Assembly (NCBI RefSeq): GCF_001316285.1
Contig: NZ_BBDO01000004.1
Span: 62,001-126,000 of the forward strand
DNA length: 64,000 nucleotides
Direction of reading: 5' to 3'
DNA from: Vulcanisaeta sp. JCM 16161
GTDB lineage: Archaea; Thermoproteota; Thermoprotei; Thermoproteales; Thermocladiaceae
Positions 47,700-57,597 of the stretch are shown in pieces. The position numbers and the translations under genes were made by a program. The notes beneath the pieces are model-generated. The model did no database searches, was not told the DNA's origin, and saw nothing but the letters and a program-made list of their open reading frames with translations. Numbering within the stretch: the first letter of the stretch is position 1; every line of letters begins with the position of its first letter.

Positions 47700-48242
47700 G
47701 CGCGTTGCTTGACGTGTAATTAAGTAATTCCCTGAAGTTCCTCATTAGTGTCGCGTCGTCAATTACGTAATGCCTAGGTACCTTACCATTAATCACCTTC
47801 ACGCCCTCCAACTCCAATAACTTAAGTTTGACGTTAATATCACCCGCCGAGTAACCGCCCAGTGAGCCATCGCTCTTAATGACCCTATGGCACGGAACAA
47901 TTACAGGAAGCCTATTGGCACTGGCCAACTTACCAATGGCTCTAGGGCTTGTATTCAACAGCCTGGCTAATTGGGCATAGGTCGCAACCCTACCCCTTGG
48001 TATTGAGAGCATGGCCACCTGGGCCAAACCAAGCAGGCCCGGCTCAACTCTAGGTACTTAATTATCTCACGCGGCTCCACCAAGCCCATTATATACTTAA
48101 GTAGTACTTCATTGATTTGGCCTATGGCGCTTTCCCGAATCCCATCAACACCGACCCTAACCCTAACCTCCCGAATTCTATCACCATAAATACACACCTC
48201 TAGGGCACCAACCTCCCTAAGCAGTAATGTTGCACAACGCAT
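47692..48242 (-). CDS. ogt: Methylated-DNA--protein-cysteine methyltransferase, one frame break
   Basis: The active-site segment is LPVIVPCHRVIKSDGSLGGY, with VAMLSIPRGRVATYAQLARL and the Asn hinge NTSPRAIGKLASANRLP before it. The N-terminal domain (MRCATLLLREVGALEVCIYG) precedes the break near 48010, where one added base gives 183 residues. It repairs O6-alkylguanine by moving the alkyl group to its own cysteine, once per protein. Confidence 0.9.
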
Positions 48243-48293
48243 TTAATTTCAATTATTTAGGAGACCTTAAAAACCCTGTTCCGAGTCGTCCCT

Positions 48294-48575
48294 GTGGTTG
48301 TGAGGGTTAGGTTAGTCGGTGTTTTAAGGGCGCTGGCCCTCGGTAAGGAGTACGTAGAGCTTAGTGAAGTTGCTACGGTTAGGGATGTTATTAATGGGCT
48401 TAAGTCAATAAATGAGAAGTTGTTCAGGAGGGTTTTTGATCAATCTAGGGGCGAGTTGGCGCCTGATATTTATGTTGCCGTTAATGATGTGGACATAAGG
48501 CTACTTAAGGGCCTTGACACGCCTGTTAAGGATGGTGATGAGGTTTTAATACTGGCTTACATACATGGCGGTTGA
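48294..48575 (+). CDS. moaD: MoaD/ThiS-family sulfur carrier
   Basis: 93 residues ending in Gly-Gly (VLILAYIHGG), the residue pair activated by adenylation and thiocarboxylation. The fold order VRVRLVGVLRALALGKEYVE, VRDVINGL and VAVNDVDIR fits MoaD for molybdopterin synthesis, or an archaeal SAMP-type modifier. A TATA-like CTTAAAAAC near 48268 supports the GTG at 48294. The window's tungsten and molybdenum enzymes need this cofactor. Confidence 0.85.
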   Translation: MVVRVRLVGVLRALALGKEYVELSEVATVRDVINGLKSINEKLFRRVFDQSRGELAPDIYVAVNDVDIRLLKGLDTPVKDGDEVLILAYIHGG

Positions 48576-48580
48576 TAATC

Positions 48581-49102
48581 ATGAGTTATGTAATTAAGTT
48601 GAATAGCGATATTGGTGAGTTGAGGATTTGGCTTGCCACCGTGATACTGCCGAGGCCCGTTAATGATGATGTGCTGGGTAGGGTTAAGTCCATAGTGAGT
48701 GAATGCCCCAATTCATTGGTAGTGGTGGCGCCTGCGAGTAAGGTGCTAGGTCCGTGGCACATGATATATCCTGCATACCTAAGCCTCAGGGATTCCGTAA
48801 GGGGCTTATCGAGGTTTAGGGACCCCGGGCTTGGGGCATTAACCTACATGGCAGGCACGACACAGTTAAGGAAGGGTTTAAGCGTCATGAATCCGGTCGG
48901 TAATAATCAATTATCTATCATAGTAATGGGCGTAAATGATTGTACGTATGATCTTGTGAGTAAGGTAATTGACGTACTCAAGGATCCCATGGGGGATTTG
49001 GTAATTGGTGTTGGTTGTAATAGGGCTTATGACGGCTTGTTTGTGTCCATTGATGATTTTATGAATGCGTTAATTAATAAGTATATTAGTGAGTTCACGT
49101 GA
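48581..49102 (+). CDS. Cgi121-like KEOPS subunit (tentative)
   Basis: 173 residues from the ATG at 48581. The C-terminal half GLGALTYMAGTTQLRKGLSV, NNQLSIIVMGVND and LVSKVIDVLKDPMG follows the Cgi121 pattern (A-G-T-x-Q-I, then a strand and helix). Cgi121 binds tRNA 3' ends and stimulates t6A formation by the KEOPS complex. The N-terminal half is less typical and longer than usual, so the call is moderate. It starts 5 bases after moaD and precedes pncB. Confidence 0.5.
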   Translation: MSYVIKLNSDIGELRIWLATVILPRPVNDDVLGRVKSIVSECPNSLVVVAPASKVLGPWHMIYPAYLSLRDSVRGLSRFRDPGLGALTYMAGTTQLRKGLSVMNPVGNNQLSIIVMGVNDCTYDLVSKVIDVLKDPMGDLVIGVGCNRAYDGLFVSIDDFMNALINKYISEFT

Positions 49103-49156
49103 TTGCGGCAATTCTTGCAGTTAATAATTTATAATTCCAGCGGGGTTCGGAGGTTG

Positions 49157-50360
49157 ATGGATAGGCTATTTTATACGGCTAGGGATGAGGAGATAATTAA
49201 TGGTGAGGCCACGGATATATACTTCATAAGGACTGTCGAGGTTCTTAAGGCGGCGGGTCTTGATAAGGTTAGGGTTAGGGCTGAGTTTCATGTTGTTAAT
49301 TTGCCGAGGAATTACAGGTGGGCTGTGTTTGCTGGTTTGAAGGAGGTTGTTAATCTCACGGTTGCTAAGGAATTGCCAATAACGATCTACGCAATGCCCG
49401 AGGGCACGCTCTTCAGGCCAATGAGCCATAATGGTTGTTGAGGGTAATTACGCGGATTTCGCGGTCTACGAAACAACGTTCCTGGGAATACTTAGGCATT
49501 ACAGCTCGGTGGCTAGTAAGGCGGCTAGGATTAAGAAGCTCGCCGGTGATAAGTCATGTATATTCTTTGGCGCCAGGGTTGTGCACCCAGCTATACAGCC
49601 GATGGTTGATAGGGCATCCTACATAGGCGGTTGTGATGGTGTGGCGGGCGTGGTAGGGGCTAGGTTAATAGGCATTAAGCCAAGTGGTACGATGCCCCAC
49701 GCATTGATGATAGTGTTTAGGCACGTAACTGGCGACCATACACTTGCCTGGGCCTGGTTCGATAAGGTGATGCCCAGTGATGTGCCGAGGATAGTACTCG
49801 TGGATACGTTCTTTGATGAACGTGAGGAGTCTATGATGGCCGCTAAACTACTTGGTAATAAGCTATATGGTGTTAGATTAGATACACCGAGCAGTAGGCG
49901 TGGTAATATGGAGGCCATTGCCCGTGAGGTTAGGTGGACCCTTGACCTGGCCGGTTATAGGAATGTGAAGATCCTCATTAGTGGTGGTGTTGATGAGGAT
50001 GACGTGGTTAGGCTCAGGGATGTTGCCGACATGTTCGGTGTTGGTACATCAATAGCCTTCCCACCGAGTGTCGACATTAGTATGGACATAGTGGAGGCTT
50101 ATGATGAGAAGGGTGGGCGTTGGGTTCCAATAACGAAGCGCGGTAAATTACCTGGCTTTAAGCAGGTCTATAGGTGTAGGGGTACCCTAGATGACCAGGT
50201 GGTTCCATGGGATGCCGAGCCGGCACCATGCCCAGATGGTTCTAAGCCCACGCCCCTGCTTAGGAAGTTCGTTGATAATGGTAGAATGGTTGAACCAATA
50301 CCCAGTGACCAGGAGATTAGGAGTTATGTACTTGAGCAGTTGAAATATGCTGAAATGTAG
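49157..50360 (+). CDS. pncB: Nicotinate phosphoribosyltransferase, two missing bases
   Basis: About 401 residues. It starts [20 protein letters not shown], as in archaeal type II enzymes; the in-frame TTG/ATG upstream at 49103 adds an unconserved leader. Key segments are [15 protein letters not shown], the [20 protein letters not shown] region with the catalytic His, [14 protein letters not shown] and [20 protein letters not shown]. It makes nicotinate mononucleotide from nicotinate and PRPP. The two bases are missing near 49433. [13 protein letters not shown] and a C-P-D-G segment near the end may form a zinc site. Confidence 0.87.
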
Positions 50361-50433
50361 CTCGGTGTGTATTTAGTAATTGAAAATAAAACAACAATGA
50401 GAACCTCCAGCGGTTTTTGTGCCAAAGAATAGG

Positions 50434-50450
50434 TTATTTTTTCTATTTTA
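50434..50450 (+). terminator. T-rich terminator after pncB
   Basis: TTATTTTTTCTATTTTA follows the pncB stop by about 75 bases, a typical U-rich archaeal termination signal. It lies back to back with the T-run that ends the acidic microprotein gene on the other strand. Confidence 0.4.
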
Positions 50451-50460
50451 AGGAAAAAAT
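50451..50460 (-). terminator. T-rich terminator after the acidic microprotein gene
   Basis: On the minus strand ATTTTTTCCT begins about 12 bases after the TGA at 50472-50474 and suits a short transcript of about 110 bases. Confidence 0.4.
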
Positions 50461-50471
50461 CACTACCAAAC

Positions 50472-50564
50472 TCACAACTCCTCCTCCCACTCCTCCTCAA
50501 ATTCCTCCCACTCTTCCTCCTCCTCACCTTCCCACTCCTCCTCTTCCATAACTAGGTTGTTCAT
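50472..50564 (-). CDS. 30-residue Glu/Trp-rich acidic microprotein
   Basis: The minus-strand ATG at 50564 opens a 30-codon frame ending in TGA at 50472-50474. The product has 18 Glu, three Trp (11, 19, 26), one Phe (22), one Gly and no basic residue; it starts MNNLVMEEEEWEGEEEEEWE. Trp11, Trp19, Phe22 and Trp26 fall on one face of a helix. A TATA-like CTTTTTAAG near 50593-50601 precedes it and a T-run follows, so it looks like a complete small gene. An ATG at 50549 is an alternative start. The function is unknown; nucleic-acid mimicry or binding a basic partner are guesses. Confidence 0.6.
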   Translation of the reverse strand: MNNLVMEEEEWEGEEEEEWEEFEEEWEEEL

Positions 50565-50729
50565 GCTCGATCAATGATGACTTAAAAGAATTCTTAAAAA
50601 GCATTACCTATCTGATAATTCATATGTATTATCAAGCAATAATTGTTCATTATTTGCGCCTTTATGGTGAATCTCCCTGGTGATTTCATGAGGTAGGTGT
50701 GGTTTATAAAAGGTTGGGGTGAGGAAGTA

Positions 50730-51281
50730 GTGGGGGTTAATGTGGATTTTAACTTGGTCGTGTCTACAGGGAGGAGGTTAGAGGGTCGTTGCGCTGATGA
50801 GCTTAGGTACATTGGTGACTTAGTCGGTATGAGGATTGCCCAGACATCCTTCACGGGCTTTGACGGGTTAATAACGGGTTACGTGGATGGCGATCCCGTG
50901 GAATTCACCAGGAAGTTAAAGGAGCTCGTTAGTAGTGGTCGTTATGTACCGCGGTTCGTACTTAAGGTCGTGCCCGTAATGAGGACCGTGAAGACGAATA
51001 TTGAGGAAATCAGTAAGGCCGCGGTTGAGTTGGCCAGTAGGTACCTGGGACCTAATGAAACCTACAAGGTTGAGGTTAGGAAGAGGGGTGTTGATCTTGA
51101 TAGGATGGAGATTATTGATTCAATAGCTTCGAAAATAAGTAATAAGGTTAGGCTTGAGAACCCGGATAAGGTTATCCAGGTTGAGGTCTTCCCGTCAAGG
51201 ACTGGAATTAGCGTCATTAAGGAGGATGACATTTTCTCCCTCATGAAGATAAGCGTTAATACACAGCAGGGTGGTGAGTAA
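50730..51281 (+). CDS. THUMP-domain protein, TAN1-like
   Basis: 183 residues from a GTG at 50730, which lies about 25 bases after TTTATAAAA at 50703-50711. The order NVDFNLVVSTGRRLEGRCAD, then VVPVMRTVKTNIEEISKAAV, YKVEVRKRGVDLDRMEII, IASKISNKVRLENPDKVIQV and GISVIKEDDIFSL matches COG1818 proteins, which contain a C-terminal THUMP domain. The eukaryotic member TAN1 assists N4-acetylcytidine formation in tRNA. RNA binding is inferred. Confidence 0.72.
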   Translation: MGVNVDFNLVVSTGRRLEGRCADELRYIGDLVGMRIAQTSFTGFDGLITGYVDGDPVEFTRKLKELVSSGRYVPRFVLKVVPVMRTVKTNIEEISKAAVELASRYLGPNETYKVEVRKRGVDLDRMEIIDSIASKISNKVRLENPDKVIQVEVFPSRTGISVIKEDDIFSLMKISVNTQQGGE

Positions 51282-51334
51282 TTCATTAATCAATTAACCA
51301 TAATCCTTTAATTACTTCACGGAACTTTAAATCA

Positions 51335-52171
51335 ATGGATGTAACAGTCATTGGAACAGGGAGGATGGGTAGTGCATTGGTTAAGAGATTAGCCGGGCAG
51401 GGCTTTAATGTCTATGCATGGAATAGAACCAAGGATAAACTGAAGGACCTACCTGCGAAGGCCATCGATGATATTTCACAGGCCCGGGGGGTTACCTTCA
51501 TATTTGTTTCTGATGACGAGGCATTGAACGCTGTTAAGGGCGTTGGCGGTGACGTGATTGTGCTATCAGGGACCTACAGCATTAGCGCCGTTACCGCATT
51601 TAACGTTAGGTTCACGGGCATGGGCAAGGGATTACTTGCGGCTCCGGTTGTTGGGGGTCCCGGCGATGTTGAAAACGGAACCGCGATATACCTGGTCGGT
51701 GGGCCTGAGGCGACGTATCAAAGGGTTAGGGAGGTGTTTGATAGGTTGGGTGTCGTGATTAGGTTACCGACGGCTGAGTCGGCAATGGCGCTTAAACTCG
51801 CCTATAACGCGTTCCTAATAGGTACGATGGCGTTGCTCGGCGAATACGTGGTGCTTGGCAGGACTTATGGCGTTGACGATGACACATTGAGAACCTTACT
51901 ATTTAAGACTGTGTTTAAGGATGTGGCGGAGAAATACCTTGACAGAATGCTTAAGCCTAAATCACCGCCATCATTCACATTGGCCCTGGCGGCTAAGGAT
52001 GTGCACTACGCCGTTAAGTCAGCGGGCGATGCCAAGACCCCATTGGTTGTTTCCTCAGCCGTTAAGTCCCTATACGAGTTATTAGCTACCCTTGGCTTTG
52101 GCAATGAGGATTACGTTAGGGCCGGACTGCTCGAGCTTATTGGCGGTTTAGGGAAAAATAATGCTTATTAA
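51335..52171 (+). CDS. Beta-hydroxyacid dehydrogenase family (3-hydroxyisobutyrate dehydrogenase-like)
   Basis: 278 residues, intact. The NAD(P) loop is VTVIGTGRMGSALVKRLAGQ and the acceptor strand ends with WNRTKDK, where Arg suggests NADPH preference. FTGMGKGLLAAPVVGGPGDV replaces the canonical D-A-P-V-S-G-G substrate motif, and the catalytic Lys lies in SAMALKLAYNAFLIG. The family reduces semialdehydes or oxidises beta-hydroxy acids. The lost Asp-Ala and Ser in the substrate motif make the substrate unclear. Confidence 0.8.
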   Translation: MDVTVIGTGRMGSALVKRLAGQGFNVYAWNRTKDKLKDLPAKAIDDISQARGVTFIFVSDDEALNAVKGVGGDVIVLSGTYSISAVTAFNVRFTGMGKGLLAAPVVGGPGDVENGTAIYLVGGPEATYQRVREVFDRLGVVIRLPTAESAMALKLAYNAFLIGTMALLGEYVVLGRTYGVDDDTLRTLLFKTVFKDVAEKYLDRMLKPKSPPSFTLALAAKDVHYAVKSAGDAKTPLVVSSAVKSLYELLATLGFGNEDYVRAGLLELIGGLGKNNAY

Positions 52172-52193
52172 GTCCACAGTTTAATCGTGCTTG

Positions 52194-52514
52194 ATGAGCG
52201 AGAGCGCCAAGGTTGAGGTTGAGAGGGTTTACGTAATTAACCTTAGGAGGACCAGGGAGGTTTCAAGGACCAAGAGGTCCCCATACGCCGTTAGGTTGAT
52301 TAGAAGATTCGTGGCCAGGCACATGAAGGTTGACCCTGAGAAGGTTAGGATTGATAATAGCGTTAATGAGTTTGTCTGGTCAAGGGGCATTAAGAAGCCT
52401 CCGAGGAGGATTGAGGTGAAGGTTACTAAGTATAGCGATGGTACTGTTAAGGTCACGTTGAACGTTCCTGAGAAGACCGAGGGAAAGGCTGAGGCCAAGG
52501 CGGAGTCGAAGTGA
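52194..52514 (+). CDS. rpl31e: Ribosomal protein L31e
   Basis: 106 residues. [40 protein letters not shown], and the [17 protein letters not shown] segment are those of L31e near the exit tunnel. A Lys/Glu/Ala-rich tail of about 15 residues is added. TTG 52191 directly precedes the ATG and is not needed. Confidence 0.93.
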   Translation: MSESAKVEVERVYVINLRRTREVSRTKRSPYAVRLIRRFVARHMKVDPEKVRIDNSVNEFVWSRGIKKPPRRIEVKVTKYSDGTVKVTLNVPEKTEGKAEAKAESK

Positions 52515-52581
52515 ATTGGCCTTAATTCACGATTCCTGAATTAGCCGATTCTTTTTAAAGGGCTTTTTATCCCTCATTAAC

Positions 52582-55226
52582 GTGGTCAGTAACAGGACGT
52601 TGCAATTAATGTCTAGGCTTTTCACGGCAATTCTATACCTAGCAATCTCCCTAATAGCGTTTGTCATTGATTTCCCGTTCTACCCAGTACCGGTTGCGCT
52701 TCTAATCATAGCCGTTACCACCGCACTGGCCTACTCAGGGCATGTTAAGCTCGGCTTCGCAATAATGACAATACTCCTAATACCGGCACTGCTCTATGTC
52801 TATAAATACGCGGCGCTCGGTGTACTGCTCCTCATATTAATCCTGCTCATAATGATTAGGGTCTTTGATTGGTTGGGTGTTGGTGTTGGCATGCTTGCTT
52901 GGGAGTTTTCAATAATGCCTAACCCACTCCATGTCCTCTCGGTACCCCTAATACTGACTTCGCCAAGCCTGACGATTGGGGTTACGAAGAGAGTGACGCC
53001 TCTCAAGTCGTTGATAACGTTCTTAATACTCTACATACCAACACTACTACTGCTAAATGCTAATAATGCCGTTATTCCATGGTTCGGCTATGTAAACATG
53101 AACCTAGCACCACTGCAATCGCTCACGGCTAATTCAATAATGAGCGCGTTGGGGGGCATGGACGTGGGGCTTTACGGGGTGTCCCAGGCAATTAGTAGGG
53201 TCTTTACCTGGACCAGCACCTACGTATTACCGCCCGTGATGGCGTTGACGGCGTATATAGCGTACGCAATATCGAGTAGGTTAAGGTCTCACGATAATAG
53301 GGTGGTTAGGTTCCTCGCACCAGCCATTGGCACGATGAGCGCCTACGCATTAATGACCTACCTACTATTCTATATGAACCCATACTTCGGGCTTTATCAG
53401 GGCATTGACGTAAATACATTAATGCAGGGCTTATTACCGGCCCTGGTCATAAGCCTCGCCATACTACCATTAATAATGCACTTCAGGCTTGTTGAGATTA
53501 AGTTTGAACAGGAGGAGAAGCAGTCAGTGGTTGCCCTTGAGCGTGGCTACCAACTGATCCTCAATAAAGATGACCTGAAGTCGCTAGCTAATGAGTGGGA
53601 TAACGTGGTTGGACTTGATGACATTAAGAATGAAATAGAGACCTCGGTAATAACGCCACTTAGGGACGTTAAGTTATCCCAGAAGTACGGCTTAATGCCA
53701 ATACATGGAGTACTACTCTTTGGCCCTCCTGGTGTTGGTAAGACAATGCTTGCCAGGCGATAGCCGGTAAGTTGGGTTGGACAACGATAATAATGAACCT
53801 CGGCGAATTACTCAGCAAGTACTATGGTGAGAGTGAGAATAGGCTGACTGAGCTTTTCAAGGCCGCCAGGAACTACGCGCCATCTGTAATAATAATTGAT
53901 GAGTTTGATGCCATTGGTAAGGCCAGGACTAGGTACGTGAGCGATGACGTGACGCCAAGACTACTAAACATACTGCTTAGTGAGATGGACGGGATAACCA
54001 AGAGTAATGAGAATATCCTGGTTATCGGAACAACAAACCAGCCGGACCTGCTAGACCCTGCCCTGCTCAGGCCTGGCCGATTTGATAAGGTGATTTACGT
54101 GCCGCCGCCCAATGAGGAGACGAGGGCTAGAATGTTCGAGGCAATGCTAAAGGGTAAGCCTGTTCAGGGACCGATTGACTATGCGAAGCTTGCTAAGATG
54201 ACTGATAGGTTCACGGGCGCTGACATAATGAATGTGGTTAGGACGGCGGTGCTTGAGTCATTAAAGGATGGTAAGCCATAACCCAGGGTAAGCTTGAGGA
54301 GATAATCAATAGGTATAAGCCGAGCCTAACCTACGACTTACTAGAGAAGTACGAGGCCTTTAGGCTTCAGTATAGTAGGTTGAGGACTTATGGCAAGGCC
54401 CAGGTCGGTATTCCAGAGGTCACCTGGAATGACGTTGGTGATCTTGAGGAGGTTAAGGAGGTCATTAATAAGTATGTAATAGCCACGATGCAGAGGAGGG
54501 ATATACTTGAGAAGCTGGGTATTGAGCCTATACATGGCATTTTACTCTTCGGCCCTCCCGGTGTCGGTAAGACGCTCGTTGCGAAGGCAACAGCCAACAT
54601 GCTCAAGGCAAACTTCATAGAGCTCAATGGCGCTGAGTTGGCTAGGGTTGGGCCTGAGAGGGCCGCTGCGGTGGTTAAGGACGTGTTTAACATGGCCCGT
54701 GATAATGCCCCAGCCATAATATTCATTGACGAGGTAGACTCTGTCGCACCACCCAGGGATTCGCCCATGGGCAGTGTTTGGTCTAATGTCATTGCCCAAT
54801 TACTGACAGAGATGGATGGGTTGAGAGGCTTAACAACGTAATCGTTATAGCCGCCACAAACAGGCCCTGGTTCATCGACCCAGCACTCCTTAGGCCTGGT
54901 AGGTTTGATAAGGTTATCTATATACCGCCACCAAATAGGGATGCTAGGCGTGAGATAATTAGGATTCACATTAAAAATGCCGAGGTTGAGGAGGGGGTTA
55001 TTGATTGGGTTGCGGAGGTTACCGAGGGCTATAGCGGTGCTGACCTGGCGGCATTGGTTAGGGAGGCTAAGATGAGGCTCTGGATAGGGTGTTGAGTGGT
55101 GATAATAAGGTTAGGATTACTAGGGAGGATTTTGAGTACGCACTTGGTAGGGTTCACCCATCATTGAATAAGGAGTTGCTTAGTCAGTATGAGGATTTCG
55201 TGAGGAGGGTCAACTTAATGGTTTAG
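52582..55226 (+). CDS. Membrane-embedded tandem AAA+ ATPase, about four missing bases
   Basis: About 882 residues. Residues 1-310 hold roughly eight or nine membrane helices, and no CDC48 N-domain is present. Then come two AAA+ modules of the CDC48 group: D1 with Walker A FGPPGVGKTML (about 381-388), Walker B VIIIDEFDA and TTNQPDLLDPALLRPGRFD; D2 with FGPPGVGKTLVAKA (about 656), AIIFIDEVDSVAP and ATNRPWFIDPALLRPGRFD. The cytosolic motor would pull or remodel proteins at or in the membrane. Breaks near 53757, 54280, 54835 and 55080 are in otherwise well-kept sequence. The start is a GTG, with TTTTTAAAG near 52557. Confidence 0.78.
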
Positions 55227-55301
55227 TCGGTATTTCCATCCCTGTAATATGAAGATTATTGTAGGCTTAGTAATTTAAAGGGTACTCTCCACATTATCGT
55301 C

Positions 55302-56132
55302 ATGAGTCAAAAACCTGAAGCATTGAAGAACGTAATCGAGGAAGCGATGAAATTGGTAAAGGAGGGGTATTCCCTAACGAGTATTGTGAAGGAGGTTACC
55401 GAGGCGATTAATAAGAATGTTGGATTAAGCAAGGTGATATTCAATGAGATAAGGGAGTCCATGGTTAAGATAAGCCCCGGCAATGTACCGGTAGGCCTAT
55501 TCACACAGTGTGCGTTGATACCGAGTTACTACCTGACCGGTAAGACGCCGAGTATTGATTGGGGGGACGTGACAATGCACCTACTGGGTAAGATGATACA
55601 TAGCCTCGCCATTGCCGAGATAAAGAATAGGCTTGGTAATAAGTGCATAGAGGGTGTTGAGGTCATGTACACGTATAATGCCTGGACCATGAGGGGTAAG
55701 CCAGACCTTGACTGCGGTAATTACTACCTGGAGTTTAAGACGATAATGGGTAGGGTCACAAAGGCTAGGTTATTCCACGACCTAATACAGGCGGGTTTCT
55801 ACTCGGCGGCGGGCAATAAGAACACGTACATACTATACCTGGTGCTCGGTGACGGTGTTTTACGGAACATAGTGCCCATCGAGGTCATTCCCGAGGTTGG
55901 TTACCCAGTTATTTATGCCTTTAAGCTTTGGGTGAAGGCGGTGGAGGGTGGCGATATTGGTGCATTAACTGTTAAGACGACATCATGTAAGGTTTGCAGG
56001 TTTAGGGATATATGTATAATGAGGACTAGGAACCCTCACGAGGTCTTCCTACCGGGTAAGGAATTACTTGATAATTATCTCGACTATGTAAAGCATGAGG
56101 TTTCGAAGGCAGGGGTCAAGGTGGTTGGTTGA
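55302..56132 (+). CDS. Cas4-like PD-(D/E)XK nuclease, first of a tandem pair
   Basis: 276 residues, intact. Cas4 marks: Cys70 in FTQCALIPSYY, His100 in LLGKMIHSLA, Asp135 in RGKPDLDCG, Glu144 and Lys146 in YYLEFKT, and the C-terminal cysteine triad CKVCRFRDIC (229, 232, 238). A helical N-terminal extension of about 60 residues is additional to the Cas4 core. The stop overlaps the start of the next gene (TGATG), so the two proteins are probably made together and may form a complex. No CRISPR genes are nearby. Confidence 0.75.
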   Translation: MSQKPEALKNVIEEAMKLVKEGYSLTSIVKEVTEAINKNVGLSKVIFNEIRESMVKISPGNVPVGLFTQCALIPSYYLTGKTPSIDWGDVTMHLLGKMIHSLAIAEIKNRLGNKCIEGVEVMYTYNAWTMRGKPDLDCGNYYLEFKTIMGRVTKARLFHDLIQAGFYSAAGNKNTYILYLVLGDGVLRNIVPIEVIPEVGYPVIYAFKLWVKAVEGGDIGALTVKTTSCKVCRFRDICIMRTRNPHEVFLPGKELLDNYLDYVKHEVSKAGVKVVG

Positions 56133-57057
56133 TGAGCCTTGAGGAAATAACAGACCTTGCGAATTACCTACTGAATAAGTTGCAACTTAGGGATACTCAC
56201 TTTGTAACATCAATAGCTAAGTGCTCATTACTGTCGCTGAGGAGGGACGTTAGTATAATGGATGAGGCATATAGTGAGTACTTACCGAGGGTCTTAACGG
56301 TATGCGCCACGGAGAAGCACGTGATTAGGGTTGAGGATTTAACTATTGAATTACCAAGGCTCCTTAGGTGCGGTGAGTCGTTAGTATTACCGAAGCTAAT
56401 GCTCCTCAAGGACAATGCTAAGTCCCACATAGTCGAGGCATTACTTGTGGCTGCACTGCTTAATACCGAGATTCAACTACACTACCTATCTAAAAACATC
56501 AGTGGTGATATTGAGGAGGGCTTGGCAATAGCAATAAAGCCAGAGTGGGGTAAGGAATTGCTTAACGCAGTCCTTAACTCGTTGAGGAATAGGGAGGTCG
56601 GCGTTAAGACCATGAACTGCGCGGCATGCCCATTAAGGGATGTGTGCCCATTCAGTAAGTTGGGTGATAAGGTTGTGCTTCCGGACGAGACTGCGAAGAT
56701 CGTAGATGAACTTTATAGTAAGTTAATTACTGAACCAGTCATAGCACAGAGGGAACAGGGCACTGGGGCTTTAACGCCGCCAAGCACGTCGGATAAGGAG
56801 GGCATTAGGAATTACCTGAAGCAAATAGCTAATTGGGCGCGTTCTCATGGTAGGACGTGGGTTAGTGTTGCCGTTGGTAAGTGCCGGTGTGTGGTAGAGA
56901 GGGTACGCTAGTGATTAGGATAACTAGTGGTGGTGAGAAGATTCTTTATAGGCATGGTTCCTCAACCTGCACAGTAGGCACCATAGATGAGTCGATAGAC
57001 AGGATAAGCATTGACAGGTTCTTAGAGATTGAGGGTGGTGAGGCAGAGACTAGGTGA
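56132..57057 (+). CDS. Degenerate Cas4-like partner protein, one frame break
   Basis: About 308 residues. It keeps the C-x2-C-x5-C triad (CAACPLRDVC) with the same spacing as its upstream neighbour, and a Cys in SIAKCSLLSL near the N-terminus. The place of the nuclease motif reads RLLRCGESLVLPKLMLL, where the E-x-K pair is not recognisable. A frame break near 56878 joins a C-terminal extension (VPVCGREGTLVIRITSGGEK to FLEIEGGEAETR). The 48-residue frame at 56911-57057 could instead be a separate gene, but the open upstream frame argues for fusion. It is likely a catalytically dead partner. Confidence 0.5.
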
Positions 57058-57106
57058 GTTATTATTGCGTTAATTGTTATAAGGCGGTTATCTAAGCATT
57101 GCATTA

Positions 57107-57566
57107 ATGACGTTAAGGATTGGTATTGTCGACACCACCTTCGCTAGGGTCGACATGGCTAAGTACGCAATTGAGGAGTTGAGGAATAATGAGCTCCGTG
57201 GTGATAGAGCGAATAACCGTGCCCGGCTTCAAGAATACTCCCTGGGCCGCTAAGCAACTCATTAATAGGGGTGTTGACGCAGTCATGGTGTTTGGCTGGA
57301 TTGGTCCGAGCCTGACGGATAAGATAACGTATGCGGTAGCCTCGATGGGACTTATAATGCTTCAGATTGAGTATGATAAGCCGATAATAGACGTGACGGT
57401 TCACGAGGACGAGGCGCACGATGAGAAGGAGTTGTTTGACATAGCTGTTGATAGGTCAAGGAAGCATGCCAGGAATTTACTATTAATGCTTAGGGGCGAG
57501 TTGACGAGGTGGGCCGGTATGGGTCTTAGGCAGGGTCGGCCGGACGTTGGGCCGATCATTAGGTAA
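57107..57566 (+). CDS. ribC: Archaeal riboflavin synthase, two missing bases
   Basis: MTLRIGIVDTTFARVDMAKY is the characteristic start of the archaeal enzyme, unrelated to bacterial RibE and similar to lumazine synthase. After the break near 57187 it continues ERITVPGFKNTPWAAKQLIN, DVTVHEDEAHDEKELFDIAV and ends AGMGLRQGRPDVGP. It converts two 6,7-dimethyl-8-ribityllumazine molecules into riboflavin. Two added bases give 153 residues. Confidence 0.92.
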
Positions 57567-57597
57567 AAGCTTTTAATGCCATGCATATGTCATCGTT

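Noticed and set aside
56911..57057. Separate 48-residue gene after the second Cas4-like gene
   Set aside because: The same frame extends upstream without a stop into sequence that reads on from the Cas4-like protein after one added base, so fusion is simpler. It is not excluded.
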